A DNA stretch of 64,000 bases from NCBI RefSeq assembly GCF_022698165.1, contig NZ_JALDAY010000005.1:682001-746000 (forward strand), given 5' to 3'. Source of the stretch: Streptomyces cylindrosporus (GTDB lineage: Bacteria > Actinomycetota > Actinomycetes > Streptomycetales > Streptomycetaceae). The position numbers and the translations under genes were made by a program. Below, one piece after another: positions 36,097 to 44,576 of this stretch; within the stretch, counting starts at the first letter, position 1, and every line of letters starts with the position of its first letter. The notes beneath the pieces were generated by a model that was not told where the DNA came from, searched no databases, and saw only the letters and a list, made by a program, of their open reading frames with translations.

Positions 36097-37185
36097 ATGA
36101 CGACGCCCACGATCGAGCTCAAGCCCTCGGCCTCGCCACTTTCCGACGCGGAACGCGACGCGATCCTGGCGAACCCCGGGTTCGGCCGCCACTTCACCGA
36201 CCACATGGTGATCATCAAGTGGACCGAGGGCCGCGGCTGGCACGACGGCCAGCTCGTCCCGTACGCGCCGATCTCCCTCGACCCGGCCACCATGGTCCTG
36301 CACTACGCGCAGGAGATCTTCGAGGGCCTCAAGGCCTACCGCCAGCCCGACGGCTCCGTCGCCACCTTCCGCCCGGACCGCAACGCCCTGCGCTTCCAGG
36401 CCTCCGCCCGCCGCCTCGGCATGCCGGAGCTGCCCGTGGAGACGTTCATCGAGGCGTGCGACGCGCTGGTCAAGCAGGACGAGGCCTGGGTCCCGGCGCA
36501 CGGCGGCGAGGAGTCGCTGTACCTGCGCCCGTTCATGATCGCGACCGAGGTCGGCCTGGGCGTGAAGCCGGCCAACGAGTACCTCTTCCTGGTCATCGCG
36601 TCCCCCGCCGGCGCCTACTTCCCCGGCGGCGTCAAGCCGGTCTCCATCTGGGTCTCCGAGGACCACGTCCGCGCGGTGCCGGGCGGCATGGGCGACGCGA
36701 AGACCGGCGGCAACTACGCCGCCTCCCTGCTCGCCCAGGCAGAGGCCGCCGCCGAGGGCTGCGCCCAGGTCTGCTACCTCGACGCGGTCGAGCGCAAGTG
36801 GGTCGAGGAACTCGGCGGCATGAACCTGTACTTCGTGTACGGCAACAAGATCGTGACGCCCACCCTGACCGGCTCCATCCTGGAGGGCGTCACCCGCGAC
36901 TCGCTCCTCCAGGTCGCCCGGGACCTCGGCTACGAGGCCGAGGAGGGCCGCATCTCCGTCGACCAGTGGCAGCGCGACTCCGAGAACGGCTCGCTGACCG
37001 AGGTCTTCGCCTGCGGTACGGCGGCGGTCATCACGCCGGTCGGCACGGTGAAGCGGACCGGGGCGCAGTGGCAGCAGACGTCCGGCGAGCCCGGCGAGGT
37101 CACCCTCAAGCTCCGCGAGGCGCTGCTGAACATCCAGCGGGGTACGGCGCAGGACGCACACGGCTGGATGCACCAGCTGGGCTGA
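36097..37185 (+). CDS. ilvE: branched-chain amino acid aminotransferase
   Basis: A 362-residue PLP enzyme (fold type IV) carrying out the last step of Val, Leu and Ile synthesis with glutamate as amino donor. Substrate-loop and active-site features: HYAQEIFEGLKAYRQPDG, LYLRPFMIATE, the PLP Lys in GGMGDAKTGGNYAASLLAQA, LGGMNLYFVYG and EVFACGTAAVITPVG. Length fits the bacterial BCAT family. ATG 36097 is chosen (GAAGGA 9 nt upstream) over a GTG at 36052. No leader peptide like that of ilvB was found before it. Confidence 0.96.
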   Translation: MTTPTIELKPSASPLSDAERDAILANPGFGRHFTDHMVIIKWTEGRGWHDGQLVPYAPISLDPATMVLHYAQEIFEGLKAYRQPDGSVATFRPDRNALRFQASARRLGMPELPVETFIEACDALVKQDEAWVPAHGGEESLYLRPFMIATEVGLGVKPANEYLFLVIASPAGAYFPGGVKPVSIWVSEDHVRAVPGGMGDAKTGGNYAASLLAQAEAAAEGCAQVCYLDAVERKWVEELGGMNLYFVYGNKIVTPTLTGSILEGVTRDSLLQVARDLGYEAEEGRISVDQWQRDSENGSLTEVFACGTAAVITPVGTVKRTGAQWQQTSGEPGEVTLKLREALLNIQRGTAQDAHGWMHQLG

Positions 37186-37196
37186 GCCCCCGCTTG

Positions 37197-37297
37197 GAGC
37201 GGCACTCAAGCCGAGTTAGTCACATGAATCCCTGATCCTTCCCGGATCGGGGATTCATTGTTTAGAGTGGCACTCAAAAGTTAGAGTGGCGCTCAAA
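37197..37297. promoter_or_regulatory. repeated palindrome (operator) before the urease-like operon
   Basis: The palindrome GAGYGGCRCTC occurs at 37197-37207, 37265-37275 and 37284-37294. The last two sit in the longer match TTAGAGTGGCRCTCAAA (37262-37278 and 37281-37297), 19 bp centre to centre and ending 14 nt before the ureA/B start. The first copy lies before the ilvE terminator. The arrangement suits a dimeric repressor such as the TetR protein encoded at the end of this operon. Confidence 0.65.
37224..37263 (+). terminator. terminator after ilvE
   Basis: A 15-bp stem (37224-37238 with 37244-37258, one G-T pair) and a 5-nt loop are followed by TGTTT. It ends ilvE transcription 38 nt after its stop and lies just before the two close operator-like palindromes, so the downstream urease-like operon must have its own promoter there. 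Confidence 0.85.
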
Positions 37298-37310
37298 GAA
37301 GGGATGCCGG

Positions 37311-38006
37311 ATGAGGCTGACCCCGACGGAACGCGACCGGCTGCTGCTCTTCGGGGCCGCCGAGCTGGCCCGGGCCAGAAGGGCCCGGGGTCTTCGGCTC
37401 AACGTGCCGGAGGCCACCGCGCTGATCGCGGACACCGTGTGCGAGGCTGCCCGGGACGGCAAGCGGCTCGCGGAGGCCGTCGAGGCCGCCCGCTCCGTGC
37501 TCGGGCCCGCCGACGTGCTGCCCGGCGTCGCGGACGTCGTCACCGAGGTGCATGTCGAGGCCGTCTTCGACGACGGTTCACGGCTCGCGGTCGTCTCCGA
37601 CCCCATCGGGGGCGGGCTCGGCGAGGACGCCCCCGGCGCCCTGCTGCCGGGGCCCGAGCACGCCGACCCTGAGGCGGTCGTACGGATCACGGTCACCAAC
37701 ACCGCGACCGTGCCCGTCTCCGTCACCTCCCACTTCCACTTCTTCGAGGCCAACCCGCGCCTGGACTTCGTACGGGAAGCGGCCTACGGGATGCGGCTGG
37801 CCGTGCCCGCCGGGTCGTCCGTGCGCTTCGGGCCGGGGGAGAGCGCCGAGGTCGGACTGGTGCCGATCGGCGGCGAGCGGATCGCGATCGGGTTCGCGGG
37901 GCTCGTCGACGGGGCGCTGGACGCGCCGGGCGCGCGCGAGGAAGCGCTGCGCAGGGCCGCCGCCTGCGGATATCTGGGTGCCGTGACGGAAGGAGACCCG
38001 CGATGA
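37311..38006 (+). CDS. urease gamma and beta subunits, fused
   Basis: A 231-residue fusion. Residues 1-100 are urease gamma (MRLTPTERDRLLLFGAAELA, NVPEATALIADTVCEAARDG, ADVLPGVADVVTEVHVEAVF). Residues ~110-225 are urease beta (VRITVTNTATVPVSVTSHFH, FFEANPRLDF, AVPAGSSVRFGPGESAEVGL). Together with the alpha subunit they would form the structural part of a urease. Fused gamma-beta subunits are known in some bacteria. ATG 37311 has GAAGGGA about 8 nt upstream. The stop overlaps the alpha-subunit start by 4 nt (ATGA). Confidence 0.9.
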   Translation: MRLTPTERDRLLLFGAAELARARRARGLRLNVPEATALIADTVCEAARDGKRLAEAVEAARSVLGPADVLPGVADVVTEVHVEAVFDDGSRLAVVSDPIGGGLGEDAPGALLPGPEHADPEAVVRITVTNTATVPVSVTSHFHFFEANPRLDFVREAAYGMRLAVPAGSSVRFGPGESAEVGLVPIGGERIAIGFAGLVDGALDAPGAREEALRRAAACGYLGAVTEGDPR

Positions 38007-39715
38007 GCCGCCCCGGAGGCCACCCCGCCGAAGCCCGCCGGCTCAGCCCGTACGAGTACGCGGCCACCCACGGCCCCCGCGCCGGCGACCGCATCCGCCT
38101 CGGCGACTCGGGGCTCGTCGTGCGGGTCGAGTCCGACTCGCAGTCGTACGGCGACGAGTTCCTGGCCGGGTTCGGGAAGACCGCGCGCGACGGGCTGCAC
38201 CTCAAGGCCGCCGCCGTGCGGGAGACCTGTGACGTCGTGATCAGCAACGTCGTCGTCATCGACGCCGTGCAGGGGATCCGAAAGGTGTCGATCGGGATCC
38301 GGGAGGGACGGATCTGCTCGATCGGGCGGGCCGGGAACCCGGACACCCTCGACGGCGTCGACGTCGTGGTCGGCACCGGTACCTCGATCGTGTCCGGCGA
38401 GGGGCTCATCGCCACCGCCGGGGCCGTCGACACCCACGTCCATCTGCTGTCGCCGCGGATCATGGAGGCCTCGCTGGCCTCCGGCGTGACCACGGTCATC
38501 GGGCAGGAGTTCGGGCCGGTGTGGGGCGTCGGCGTCAACTCGCCCTGGGCGCTGCGGCACGCCTTCAACGCCTTCGACGCCTGGCCGGTCAACATCGGCT
38601 TCCTGGGCCGGGGTTCGTCCTCGCACGAAGCCCCGCTGATCGAGGCCCTCGCCGAGGGCGGGGCGTCCGGCTTCAAGGTCCACGAGGACATGGGCGCCCA
38701 TACGCGGGCGTTGGACACGGCTCTGCGGGTCGCCGAGGAGCACGACGTCCAAGTCGCCCTGCACAGCGACGGGTTGAACGAGTGCCTGTCGGTGGAGGAC
38801 ACCCTGCGCGTGCTGGAGGGGCGGACCGTCCACGCCTTCCACATCGAGGGCTGCGGCGGCGGACACGTCCCGAACGTGCTGAAGATGGCCGGAGTCGCGA
38901 ACGTCATCGGCTCCTCCACCAACCCGACCCTGCCCTTCGGCCGGGACGCCGTCGCCGAGCACTACGGGATGATCGTCTCCGTCCACGACCTCAAGACCGA
39001 CCTGCCCGGCGACGCCGCCATGGCCCGCGACCGGATCCGCGCCGGGACGATGGGCGCCGAGGACGTGCTGCACGACCTGGGCGCGATCGGCATCACGTCG
39101 TCCGACGCGCAGGGCATGGGGCGGGCGGGGGAGACGGTCCGCCGTACCTTCGCGATGGCCGGGAAGATGAAGGCCGAGTTCGGAGCGCCGGACGACGGCC
39201 ACGACAACGAGCGCGTCCTGCGCTACATGGCCAAGCTGACCGTCAACCCGGCCATCGCGCACGGACTTTCGCACGAGGTCGGCTCCATCGAGGTCGGCAA
39301 GCTGGCCGACATCGTGCTGTGGCTGCCGGAGTACTTCGGCGCCAAACCGCAGCTCGTCCTCAAGGCCGGGTTCCCGGCGTACGGCGTGGTCGGCGACCCG
39401 AACGCGGCCACCGACACCTGCGAACCCCTCGTACTGGGGCCGCAGTTCGGCGCGTACGGCGCCACGCCCGCCGACATCTCCGTCGCCTTCGTCGCGCAGG
39501 CGGCCCTCGACCAGGGCAACGACACCATGCCGACCCGGCGCCGCAGAGTCGCCGTCCGCGGCACCCGGGGCATCGGTCCCGCCGACCTGCGGCTCAACTC
39601 CCGTACCGGAGCGGTGGACGTCGACCAGCGCACCGGCCTGGTCACCCTCGACGGCGAGCCGATCCGCTCCGAGCCGGCCGACTCCGTCTCCCTCAACCGC
39701 CTCTACTTCCTCTAG
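38003..39715 (+). CDS. ureC: urease alpha subunit homologue with altered active-site flap
   Basis: A 570-residue amidohydrolase-type nickel enzyme. Metal ligands of urease are kept: H145 and H147 (DTHVHLLSP), the carbamylated Lys K225 and H227 (GFKVHEDMG), H254 (VALHSDGLN), H280 (FHIEGCGGGH) and D368 (SSDAQGMGR). The mobile flap is different. Where ureases read MVCHHLDP, this reads VSVHDLKT: the conserved Cys is Val327, the catalytic His (H328) remains, and the next His is Asp. The region after the flap is also divergent (GVVGDPNAATDTCEP). It may hydrolyse urea slowly or a substituted urea. No ureDEFG genes are in the window. Confidence 0.88.
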   Translation: MSRPGGHPAEARRLSPYEYAATHGPRAGDRIRLGDSGLVVRVESDSQSYGDEFLAGFGKTARDGLHLKAAAVRETCDVVISNVVVIDAVQGIRKVSIGIREGRICSIGRAGNPDTLDGVDVVVGTGTSIVSGEGLIATAGAVDTHVHLLSPRIMEASLASGVTTVIGQEFGPVWGVGVNSPWALRHAFNAFDAWPVNIGFLGRGSSSHEAPLIEALAEGGASGFKVHEDMGAHTRALDTALRVAEEHDVQVALHSDGLNECLSVEDTLRVLEGRTVHAFHIEGCGGGHVPNVLKMAGVANVIGSSTNPTLPFGRDAVAEHYGMIVSVHDLKTDLPGDAAMARDRIRAGTMGAEDVLHDLGAIGITSSDAQGMGRAGETVRRTFAMAGKMKAEFGAPDDGHDNERVLRYMAKLTVNPAIAHGLSHEVGSIEVGKLADIVLWLPEYFGAKPQLVLKAGFPAYGVVGDPNAATDTCEPLVLGPQFGAYGATPADISVAFVAQAALDQGNDTMPTRRRRVAVRGTRGIGPADLRLNSRTGAVDVDQRTGLVTLDGEPIRSEPADSVSLNRLYFL

Positions 39716-39723
39716 GACCCTCG

Positions 39724-40746
39724 ATGACCTACCGAATGCCCGCCGAGTGGGCCCCGCACGAGCGCACCTGGATGGCGTGGCCGGGTCCGAACCCGACCTT
39801 CACCGACGGCGAGGAGCTGGCCGCCGCCCGTGCCGCGTGGGCGTCCGTGGCCCGTGCGGTGCGCCGCTTCGAGCCGGTGACGGTGGTGCACGGGCCCGGA
39901 CAGGCCGAGTCCGCGCGCGAGCTGCTCGGCCCGGACGTCGAGCTCGTGGAGCGGGAGCTCGACGACGCGTGGATGCGGGACATCGGCCCGACCTTCGTCA
40001 CCGACGGCCGTGAACTGGCCGCCGTGGACTGGGTGTTCAACGGCTGGGGCGCCCAGGACTGGGCCCGCTGGGAGCACGACTCCAAGATCGCCCGCCGGGT
40101 CGCCGACCTGGCCGGGGTGCCGGTGCTGAGCAGCCCCCTGGTCAACGAGGGCGGTGCGATCCACGTCGACGGCGAGGGGACCGTCCTGCTGACGGAGACG
40201 GTCCAGCTCGGGCCCGAGCGCAACCCCGGGTGGAGCCGCGAGCAGGTCGAGCAGGAGATCCACGCGAAGCTCGGCACCCGCAAGGCCATCTGGCTCCCGC
40301 GCGGCCTGACCGGTGACTACGGCATGTACGGCACCCGGGGCCACGTCGACATCGTCGCCGCCTTCGCCCGCCCCGGCGTGGTGGTGGCGCACTCCCAGCC
40401 CGACCCCGCGCACCCCGACCACGAGGTGACGAAGGAGGTCATCGCCCTGCTCAGGTCCCAGACGGACGCGCGCGGCCGCACCCTGGAGGTCGTCGAGGTC
40501 CCCGCCCCGACCGTGCTGGAGGCCGACGGTCACTGGGCCGACTACTCCTACATCAACCACTACCTCTGCAACGGCGGCGTAGTCCTGTGCGCCTTCGAGG
40601 ACCCCCGCGACGAGATCGCGGCCGGCATCTTCCGCCGCCTCTTCCCCGAGCGGACGGTGACCCTGGTGGACGCCCGTACGATCTTCTCCGGCGGTGGGGG
40701 CATCCACTGCATCACCCAGCAGCAGCCGAGGGCGGGCGTCAGGTAG
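39724..40746 (+). CDS. aguA: agmatine deiminase
   Basis: A 340-residue enzyme of the guanidino-group-modifying superfamily that converts agmatine to N-carbamoylputrescine and ammonia. Typical motifs: MPAEWAPHERTWMAWP at the N-terminus, DDAWMRDIGPTFV (acidic residues contacting the guanidinium), NEGGAIHVDGEG, GTRGHVDIVAAF with the catalytic His, and the catalytic Cys in GGGGIHCITQQQP near the C-terminus. ATG 39724, 8 nt after ureC, with AGGA just upstream, so it is in the urease-like operon. No N-carbamoylputrescine amidase is seen in the window. Confidence 0.93.
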   Translation: MTYRMPAEWAPHERTWMAWPGPNPTFTDGEELAAARAAWASVARAVRRFEPVTVVHGPGQAESARELLGPDVELVERELDDAWMRDIGPTFVTDGRELAAVDWVFNGWGAQDWARWEHDSKIARRVADLAGVPVLSSPLVNEGGAIHVDGEGTVLLTETVQLGPERNPGWSREQVEQEIHAKLGTRKAIWLPRGLTGDYGMYGTRGHVDIVAAFARPGVVVAHSQPDPAHPDHEVTKEVIALLRSQTDARGRTLEVVEVPAPTVLEADGHWADYSYINHYLCNGGVVLCAFEDPRDEIAAGIFRRLFPERTVTLVDARTIFSGGGGIHCITQQQPRAGVR

Positions 40747-40755
40747 AACGTACGG

Positions 40756-41253
40756 GTGAATGTGCTGATCTGCGCCGCCTGCGGAGCCCGGCTGACCGAA
40801 CCGCTGCGAGTCCTGCCGGAGGTACCGCCCCGCCCGGAATACGACGGCCGCAAGAACCCGGACGGCTCGCGCCATGCCCCGCCGACCGTGCCACGCGGGA
40901 CGTACGCGGTGGACCCCGAGCCGTGCGGGGCGCCGTATGTGTCGCACCCCGACCCGGATTGGTGCGATGCCGCGCACCCGGGCAACGCGTGCATGGGAGA
41001 CCCCGACGGCCAGGGCTTCCTGATGTCCGCCGGCCCGCGCGACACCCTGGTGGTCCACCCCGAGGACACCCGTGGGCGGCTGACCGGCAACCCCGCCTTC
41101 CTGGAGATCGGGTGCTGCGGTGCGCCCGGGCGCGAGGGCCCCAACGAGGTGTGCGGCGAGTGCGGAGCGGTGGTGGCAACCCTGTTCTCCGACTGCACCG
41201 GGCCGTACGAGACCCACTTCCTGCCCGACGCGGTGCGGGTGGCCGCCGTATGA
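40756..41253 (+). CDS. cysteine-rich, zinc-ribbon-like protein, hypothetical
   Basis: A 165-residue soluble protein. It starts with a CxxC pair (LICAACGARL) and later has a cluster GCCGAPG ... CGECGAVVAT ... SDC, an arrangement able to bind one or two metal ions. The middle is Pro-, Asp- and Gly-rich (YVSHPDPDWCDAAHP). I do not recognise a family. GTG start 9 nt after the agmatine deiminase stop, and its stop overlaps the TetR start (ATGA), so it sits inside the operon. A metal-binding role for the urease-like enzyme is conceivable but untested. Confidence 0.7.
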   Translation: MNVLICAACGARLTEPLRVLPEVPPRPEYDGRKNPDGSRHAPPTVPRGTYAVDPEPCGAPYVSHPDPDWCDAAHPGNACMGDPDGQGFLMSAGPRDTLVVHPEDTRGRLTGNPAFLEIGCCGAPGREGPNEVCGECGAVVATLFSDCTGPYETHFLPDAVRVAAV

Positions 41254-41852
41254 CCGTGCCCCGGCGCACCCCGGCTCCGCCGCGCGAGCGCATCCTCGCC
41301 GCCGCCATGGACATGATCGCCGAGTGTGGTCTGGAGAAGCTCACCATGGCGGGGCTCGGGCGGGAGGTCGGGATGAGCAGTGGGCATCTGCTCTACTACT
41401 TCCGCTCCAAGGACGAGCTGCTGCTGCGCACCCTGGAGTGGAGCGAGGGCCGGCTCGGTGTCGAGCGCGGGCGGCTGCTGGCGCGTGCGGGTACGGCGCG
41501 TGAACGGCTCGATGCGTACGTCGACCTGTACGTCCCCGACGGGCACCGCGACCCGCACTGGACCCTGTGGCTGGAGGTCTGGAACCGTTCGCAGAACGCG
41601 GACGACGACGCGCGTGAGCGGCAGGCGGCGATCGAAGGCGTCTGGCACCGGGACCTGGTGGCGCTGGTCGCGGAGGGGGTGTCCCGGGGCGAGTTCCGGC
41701 CGGTCGACCCGGACCGCTTCGCCACCCGGCTGCGGGCCCTGCTCGACGGCTTCTCCATCCATGTGGCGGTCGGGCTGCGCGGCACGGACCGGGCGCAAGT
41801 TCTCGGCCACGTACGGGAGTTCCTCGACGACAGTCTCCTCGCGGACGTCTGA
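41250..41852 (+). CDS. TetR family regulator of the urease-like operon
   Basis: A 200-residue regulator. The helix-turn-helix is ERILAAAMDMIAECGLEKLT, MAGLGREVGMSSGHLLYYFR, SKDELLLRTLEW (about 12-60), with a BetI-like C-terminal domain. ATG 41250 overlaps the stop of the preceding gene by 4 nt. As the last gene of the operon it probably regulates the operon itself through the palindromes at 37262-37297. The ligand could be agmatine, a polyamine or N-carbamoylputrescine. Confidence 0.9.
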   Translation: MTVPRRTPAPPRERILAAAMDMIAECGLEKLTMAGLGREVGMSSGHLLYYFRSKDELLLRTLEWSEGRLGVERGRLLARAGTARERLDAYVDLYVPDGHRDPHWTLWLEVWNRSQNADDDARERQAAIEGVWHRDLVALVAEGVSRGEFRPVDPDRFATRLRALLDGFSIHVAVGLRGTDRAQVLGHVREFLDDSLLADV

Positions 41853-41974
41853 CCACGCGCCCGGGTTGTACTCAATTCGGGGGATTGACCCTGTGTCGAA
41901 CGGTGCGCTTGTCTCGAAGGAGCCCTCGGCGCGGGGCCGGGGGACAAGCGTCAACGGGGAACGCAGGGGGAATC

Positions 41975-43258
41975 GTGCTCAAAGCCATGCGTGGGGTGTC
42001 CGTCGTGGCGGTCGCGGGGGCGGTCGTCGCACTGACGGCGGCCTCGGCGACACCGGCGCCGCAGCCGGGGCGGACCGAGCGGGTCACGCTGTCGGCCACG
42101 GGGGAGCAGGGGAACGAGAACGCGTACGGGCCCGAGCTCAGCGCCGACGGGCGGTTCGCGGCCTTCACCGCGTACGCGTCCAACCTCGTACCGGGCGACA
42201 CCAACGGCAGCTCCGACGTCTTCGTGCGCGACCTGCGCAAGGGGACCGTCGAGCGGGTCAGTGTCGCGTCGGACGGCACCCAGGCCGCCGGCGGCGAGTC
42301 GGACCTGCGGGGCATCAGCGCCGACGGACGGTACGTGCTGTTCAGCTCCAACGCCCGCAACCTCGTCCACTGGGACAACCCGCCCACCAATGAAGCGGCC
42401 CAGGACATCTACCTGCACGACCGCCGCACCGGCAGCACCCAGCGGATCAGCGTCGCCCTCGACGGCGGCTCCGCCTTCACGGCCGCCGCCGTCATGTCAC
42501 CGAACGCCCGCTTCATCGCCTTCAACGCCAAGGCCGACCGGATGGAGCAGAACCCCGGCGACCTCTTCGGCGCGGTGTACGTCCTCGACCGCCGCACCGG
42601 CGCCGTGCAGCGCGTCAGCAACCGCGACCAGCTCACCAACCCGGCGCTGCTGCAGAGCATGAGCGCCGACGGCCGCTACGTCTCGTACACACAGCTCGTG
42701 CCGCGCAGCGCGAACGGCGTCAGCTGGGTGCACGACCGCCGCACCGGCACCGAGGAACGCGTCAACGTCAAGGCGGACGGCACCCCGGCGGACCATGCCG
42801 CGGACACCGGCTCGCTCTCCGCGGACGGCCGCACCATCGCCTTCCAGTACTGGGGCGACGACCTGGTCCCGGGCGAGACCCCCGACGGCCAGGCTCACCT
42901 CTACGTCCGTGACCTGCGCACCGACGTCACCCGGCGCGTCGACCCCGGGCCCGCCGGTGAGCGGCTGCCCGGCTACCCGAGGCTCAGCCCGGACGGACGG
43001 TACCTGGCGTACCAGGCCGAACCCCCGCTGGCGGACGGGCGGTTCGGGCCGGCCAACGTCTACCTCCGCGACCTGCGCACCGGCTCCACCCGCCTGGTCA
43101 GCGAGTCCGCCGCCGGCGGCCCCGTCACGGACGAGTCGGTGGCGGTGTACTCGGTGAGCACGGGCGCCCGCCGCATCGGGCTGGGCAGTTACTCCGCCCA
43201 GTTCGTCGCGGGCGACACCAACGGTCATTACGACGGCTTCGTCCGCCGCACGCACTGA
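41975..43258 (+). CDS. exported PD40/TolB-like beta-propeller protein (copy 1)
   Basis: About 427 residues. A signal peptide (about 1-28, core GVSVVAVAGAVVALTAASA) precedes six or seven repeats built on SADGRYVAF ... NLVPGDTNG ... DVFVRDLRTG ... RVSVASDG, the PD40/WD40-like propeller of TolB. No lipobox or catalytic motif was found; a binding role outside the cell is likely. GTG 41975 is chosen (GGGGG 4 nt upstream); ATG 41987 is possible. It is followed 13 nt later by a paralogue. Confidence 0.8.
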   Translation: MLKAMRGVSVVAVAGAVVALTAASATPAPQPGRTERVTLSATGEQGNENAYGPELSADGRFAAFTAYASNLVPGDTNGSSDVFVRDLRKGTVERVSVASDGTQAAGGESDLRGISADGRYVLFSSNARNLVHWDNPPTNEAAQDIYLHDRRTGSTQRISVALDGGSAFTAAAVMSPNARFIAFNAKADRMEQNPGDLFGAVYVLDRRTGAVQRVSNRDQLTNPALLQSMSADGRYVSYTQLVPRSANGVSWVHDRRTGTEERVNVKADGTPADHAADTGSLSADGRTIAFQYWGDDLVPGETPDGQAHLYVRDLRTDVTRRVDPGPAGERLPGYPRLSPDGRYLAYQAEPPLADGRFGPANVYLRDLRTGSTRLVSESAAGGPVTDESVAVYSVSTGARRIGLGSYSAQFVAGDTNGHYDGFVRRTH

Positions 43259-43271
43259 CAGGGGGACTTCC

Positions 43272-44576
43272 ATGCAACTCACGCAACACACAGCCATGTT
43301 GAGCGCCGTCGCCCTGGTGGCCGCGCTCTCGGCGACCGCCGTCCCGGCCGCCGCCCACACCGACGCGGCGCCGCCCCGGACCTCCCGGGCGAGCACCGGC
43401 ACCGGCGGGCAGCAGGCCGACGGCGCCTCCTCCGCCCCGGCGATCAGCGCCGACGGCCGTTACGTCACCTTCGTCTCGTCCGCCGACAACCTTGTCAAGG
43501 GCGACCGCAACGGCGTCGCCGACGTCTTCGTCAAGGACCTGCGCACCGGCCGCACCGAGCGCGTCGCCACGGGCCCGGCCCAGGACCCGCGGCTCAGCGC
43601 CGACGGCCGCTATGTCGTGCTCGCCACCAAGTCCGCCCTGGCCCGCGACGACGACAACGGCCTCGACGACATCTACCTCGTCGACCGCAGAACCCACCGC
43701 ACCCAGCGCATCAGCCACGGCCACGCCGCCACCACCCCGACCTTCGCGCTCAACTACGAGCCCACCATCAGCGCGAACGGCCGCTACGTCGCCTACAGCA
43801 CCGCCGCCCCGGACGCCGCACCCGGCGACACCAACGGCCGCGACGACGTGATCGTGCACGACCGCAGGACCGGCAAGGACGAGCTGGTCGCCTACGCCAC
43901 CGACGGCACCCTCGGCGACAGCGACTCGTTCCTGACCTCGCTGAGCGCCGACGGCCGCTACGTCGCCTTCACCACCGCCGCCCAGCTGGACCCCTCGCAC
44001 GACTGGACCCACGCCACCAACGTGTACGTCCGCGACCGCGTCACCGGCACCACCGAACAGGTCAGCATCCCGACCGGGTTCGTCTACAAGAACAGTTCCT
44101 GGGGGCCGTCCATCAGCGCCGACGCCCGCTATGTCGCCTTCTCCTCGAACGTGAACAACCTGGTGCCGGGCGACACCAACAAGACCAGCGACACCTTCGT
44201 CTTCGACCGGCGGCTCAAGACCACACAGCGGGTCAGCACCGCCGCCGACGGCACCCAGTCCGACGGGCCGAGCGCCGGCGTCAGCCTGACCGCCGACGGC
44301 AGCAGGGTCGCCTTCGTCTCGTCCGCCGACAACCTCGTCCCGGGCGACACCAACGGCGTGGCCGACGTCTTCCTCAAGGACCTGCGCACCGGCGCCGTCG
44401 AGCGGATCAGCCTCGCGGCCGACGGCACCCAGTCCGACGGCCCCGCCGACGCCGTGTCCCTGGGCGCCGACGCCCGCGCCGCCTTCTCCGCCACGGCCAC
44501 GAACCTCGTCCCGGGCGACACGAACGGCGTCGCCGACATCTTCGTACGACGGCCGGAGGCGAAGCGCGCGCACTGA
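43272..44576 (+). CDS. exported PD40/TolB-like beta-propeller protein (copy 2)
   Basis: A 434-residue paralogue of the preceding protein. It has a signal peptide (MLSAVALVAALSATAVPAAA, ending about residue 28) and the same repeat unit: SADGRYVTFVSSADNLVKGD, NGVADVFVKDLRTGRTERVA, and later PGDTNKTSDTFVFDRRLKTT. The PGDTNG loops recall calcium-binding turns, but that is inference. ATG 43272 with GGGGGA about 7 nt upstream. Same operon as copy 1; function unknown. Confidence 0.82.
   Translation: MQLTQHTAMLSAVALVAALSATAVPAAAHTDAAPPRTSRASTGTGGQQADGASSAPAISADGRYVTFVSSADNLVKGDRNGVADVFVKDLRTGRTERVATGPAQDPRLSADGRYVVLATKSALARDDDNGLDDIYLVDRRTHRTQRISHGHAATTPTFALNYEPTISANGRYVAYSTAAPDAAPGDTNGRDDVIVHDRRTGKDELVAYATDGTLGDSDSFLTSLSADGRYVAFTTAAQLDPSHDWTHATNVYVRDRVTGTTEQVSIPTGFVYKNSSWGPSISADARYVAFSSNVNNLVPGDTNKTSDTFVFDRRLKTTQRVSTAADGTQSDGPSAGVSLTADGSRVAFVSSADNLVPGDTNGVADVFLKDLRTGAVERISLAADGTQSDGPADAVSLGADARAAFSATATNLVPGDTNGVADIFVRRPEAKRAH

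Noticed and set aside
37262..37297. Resemblance of GAGTGGCACTC to CIRCE (heat-shock HrcA operator)
   Set aside because: CIRCE is TTAGCACTC-N9-GAGTGCTAA, with the arms in the opposite order and a 9-nt spacer. Here the arms are GAGTG...CACTC with a single central base, and no chaperone gene is nearby.
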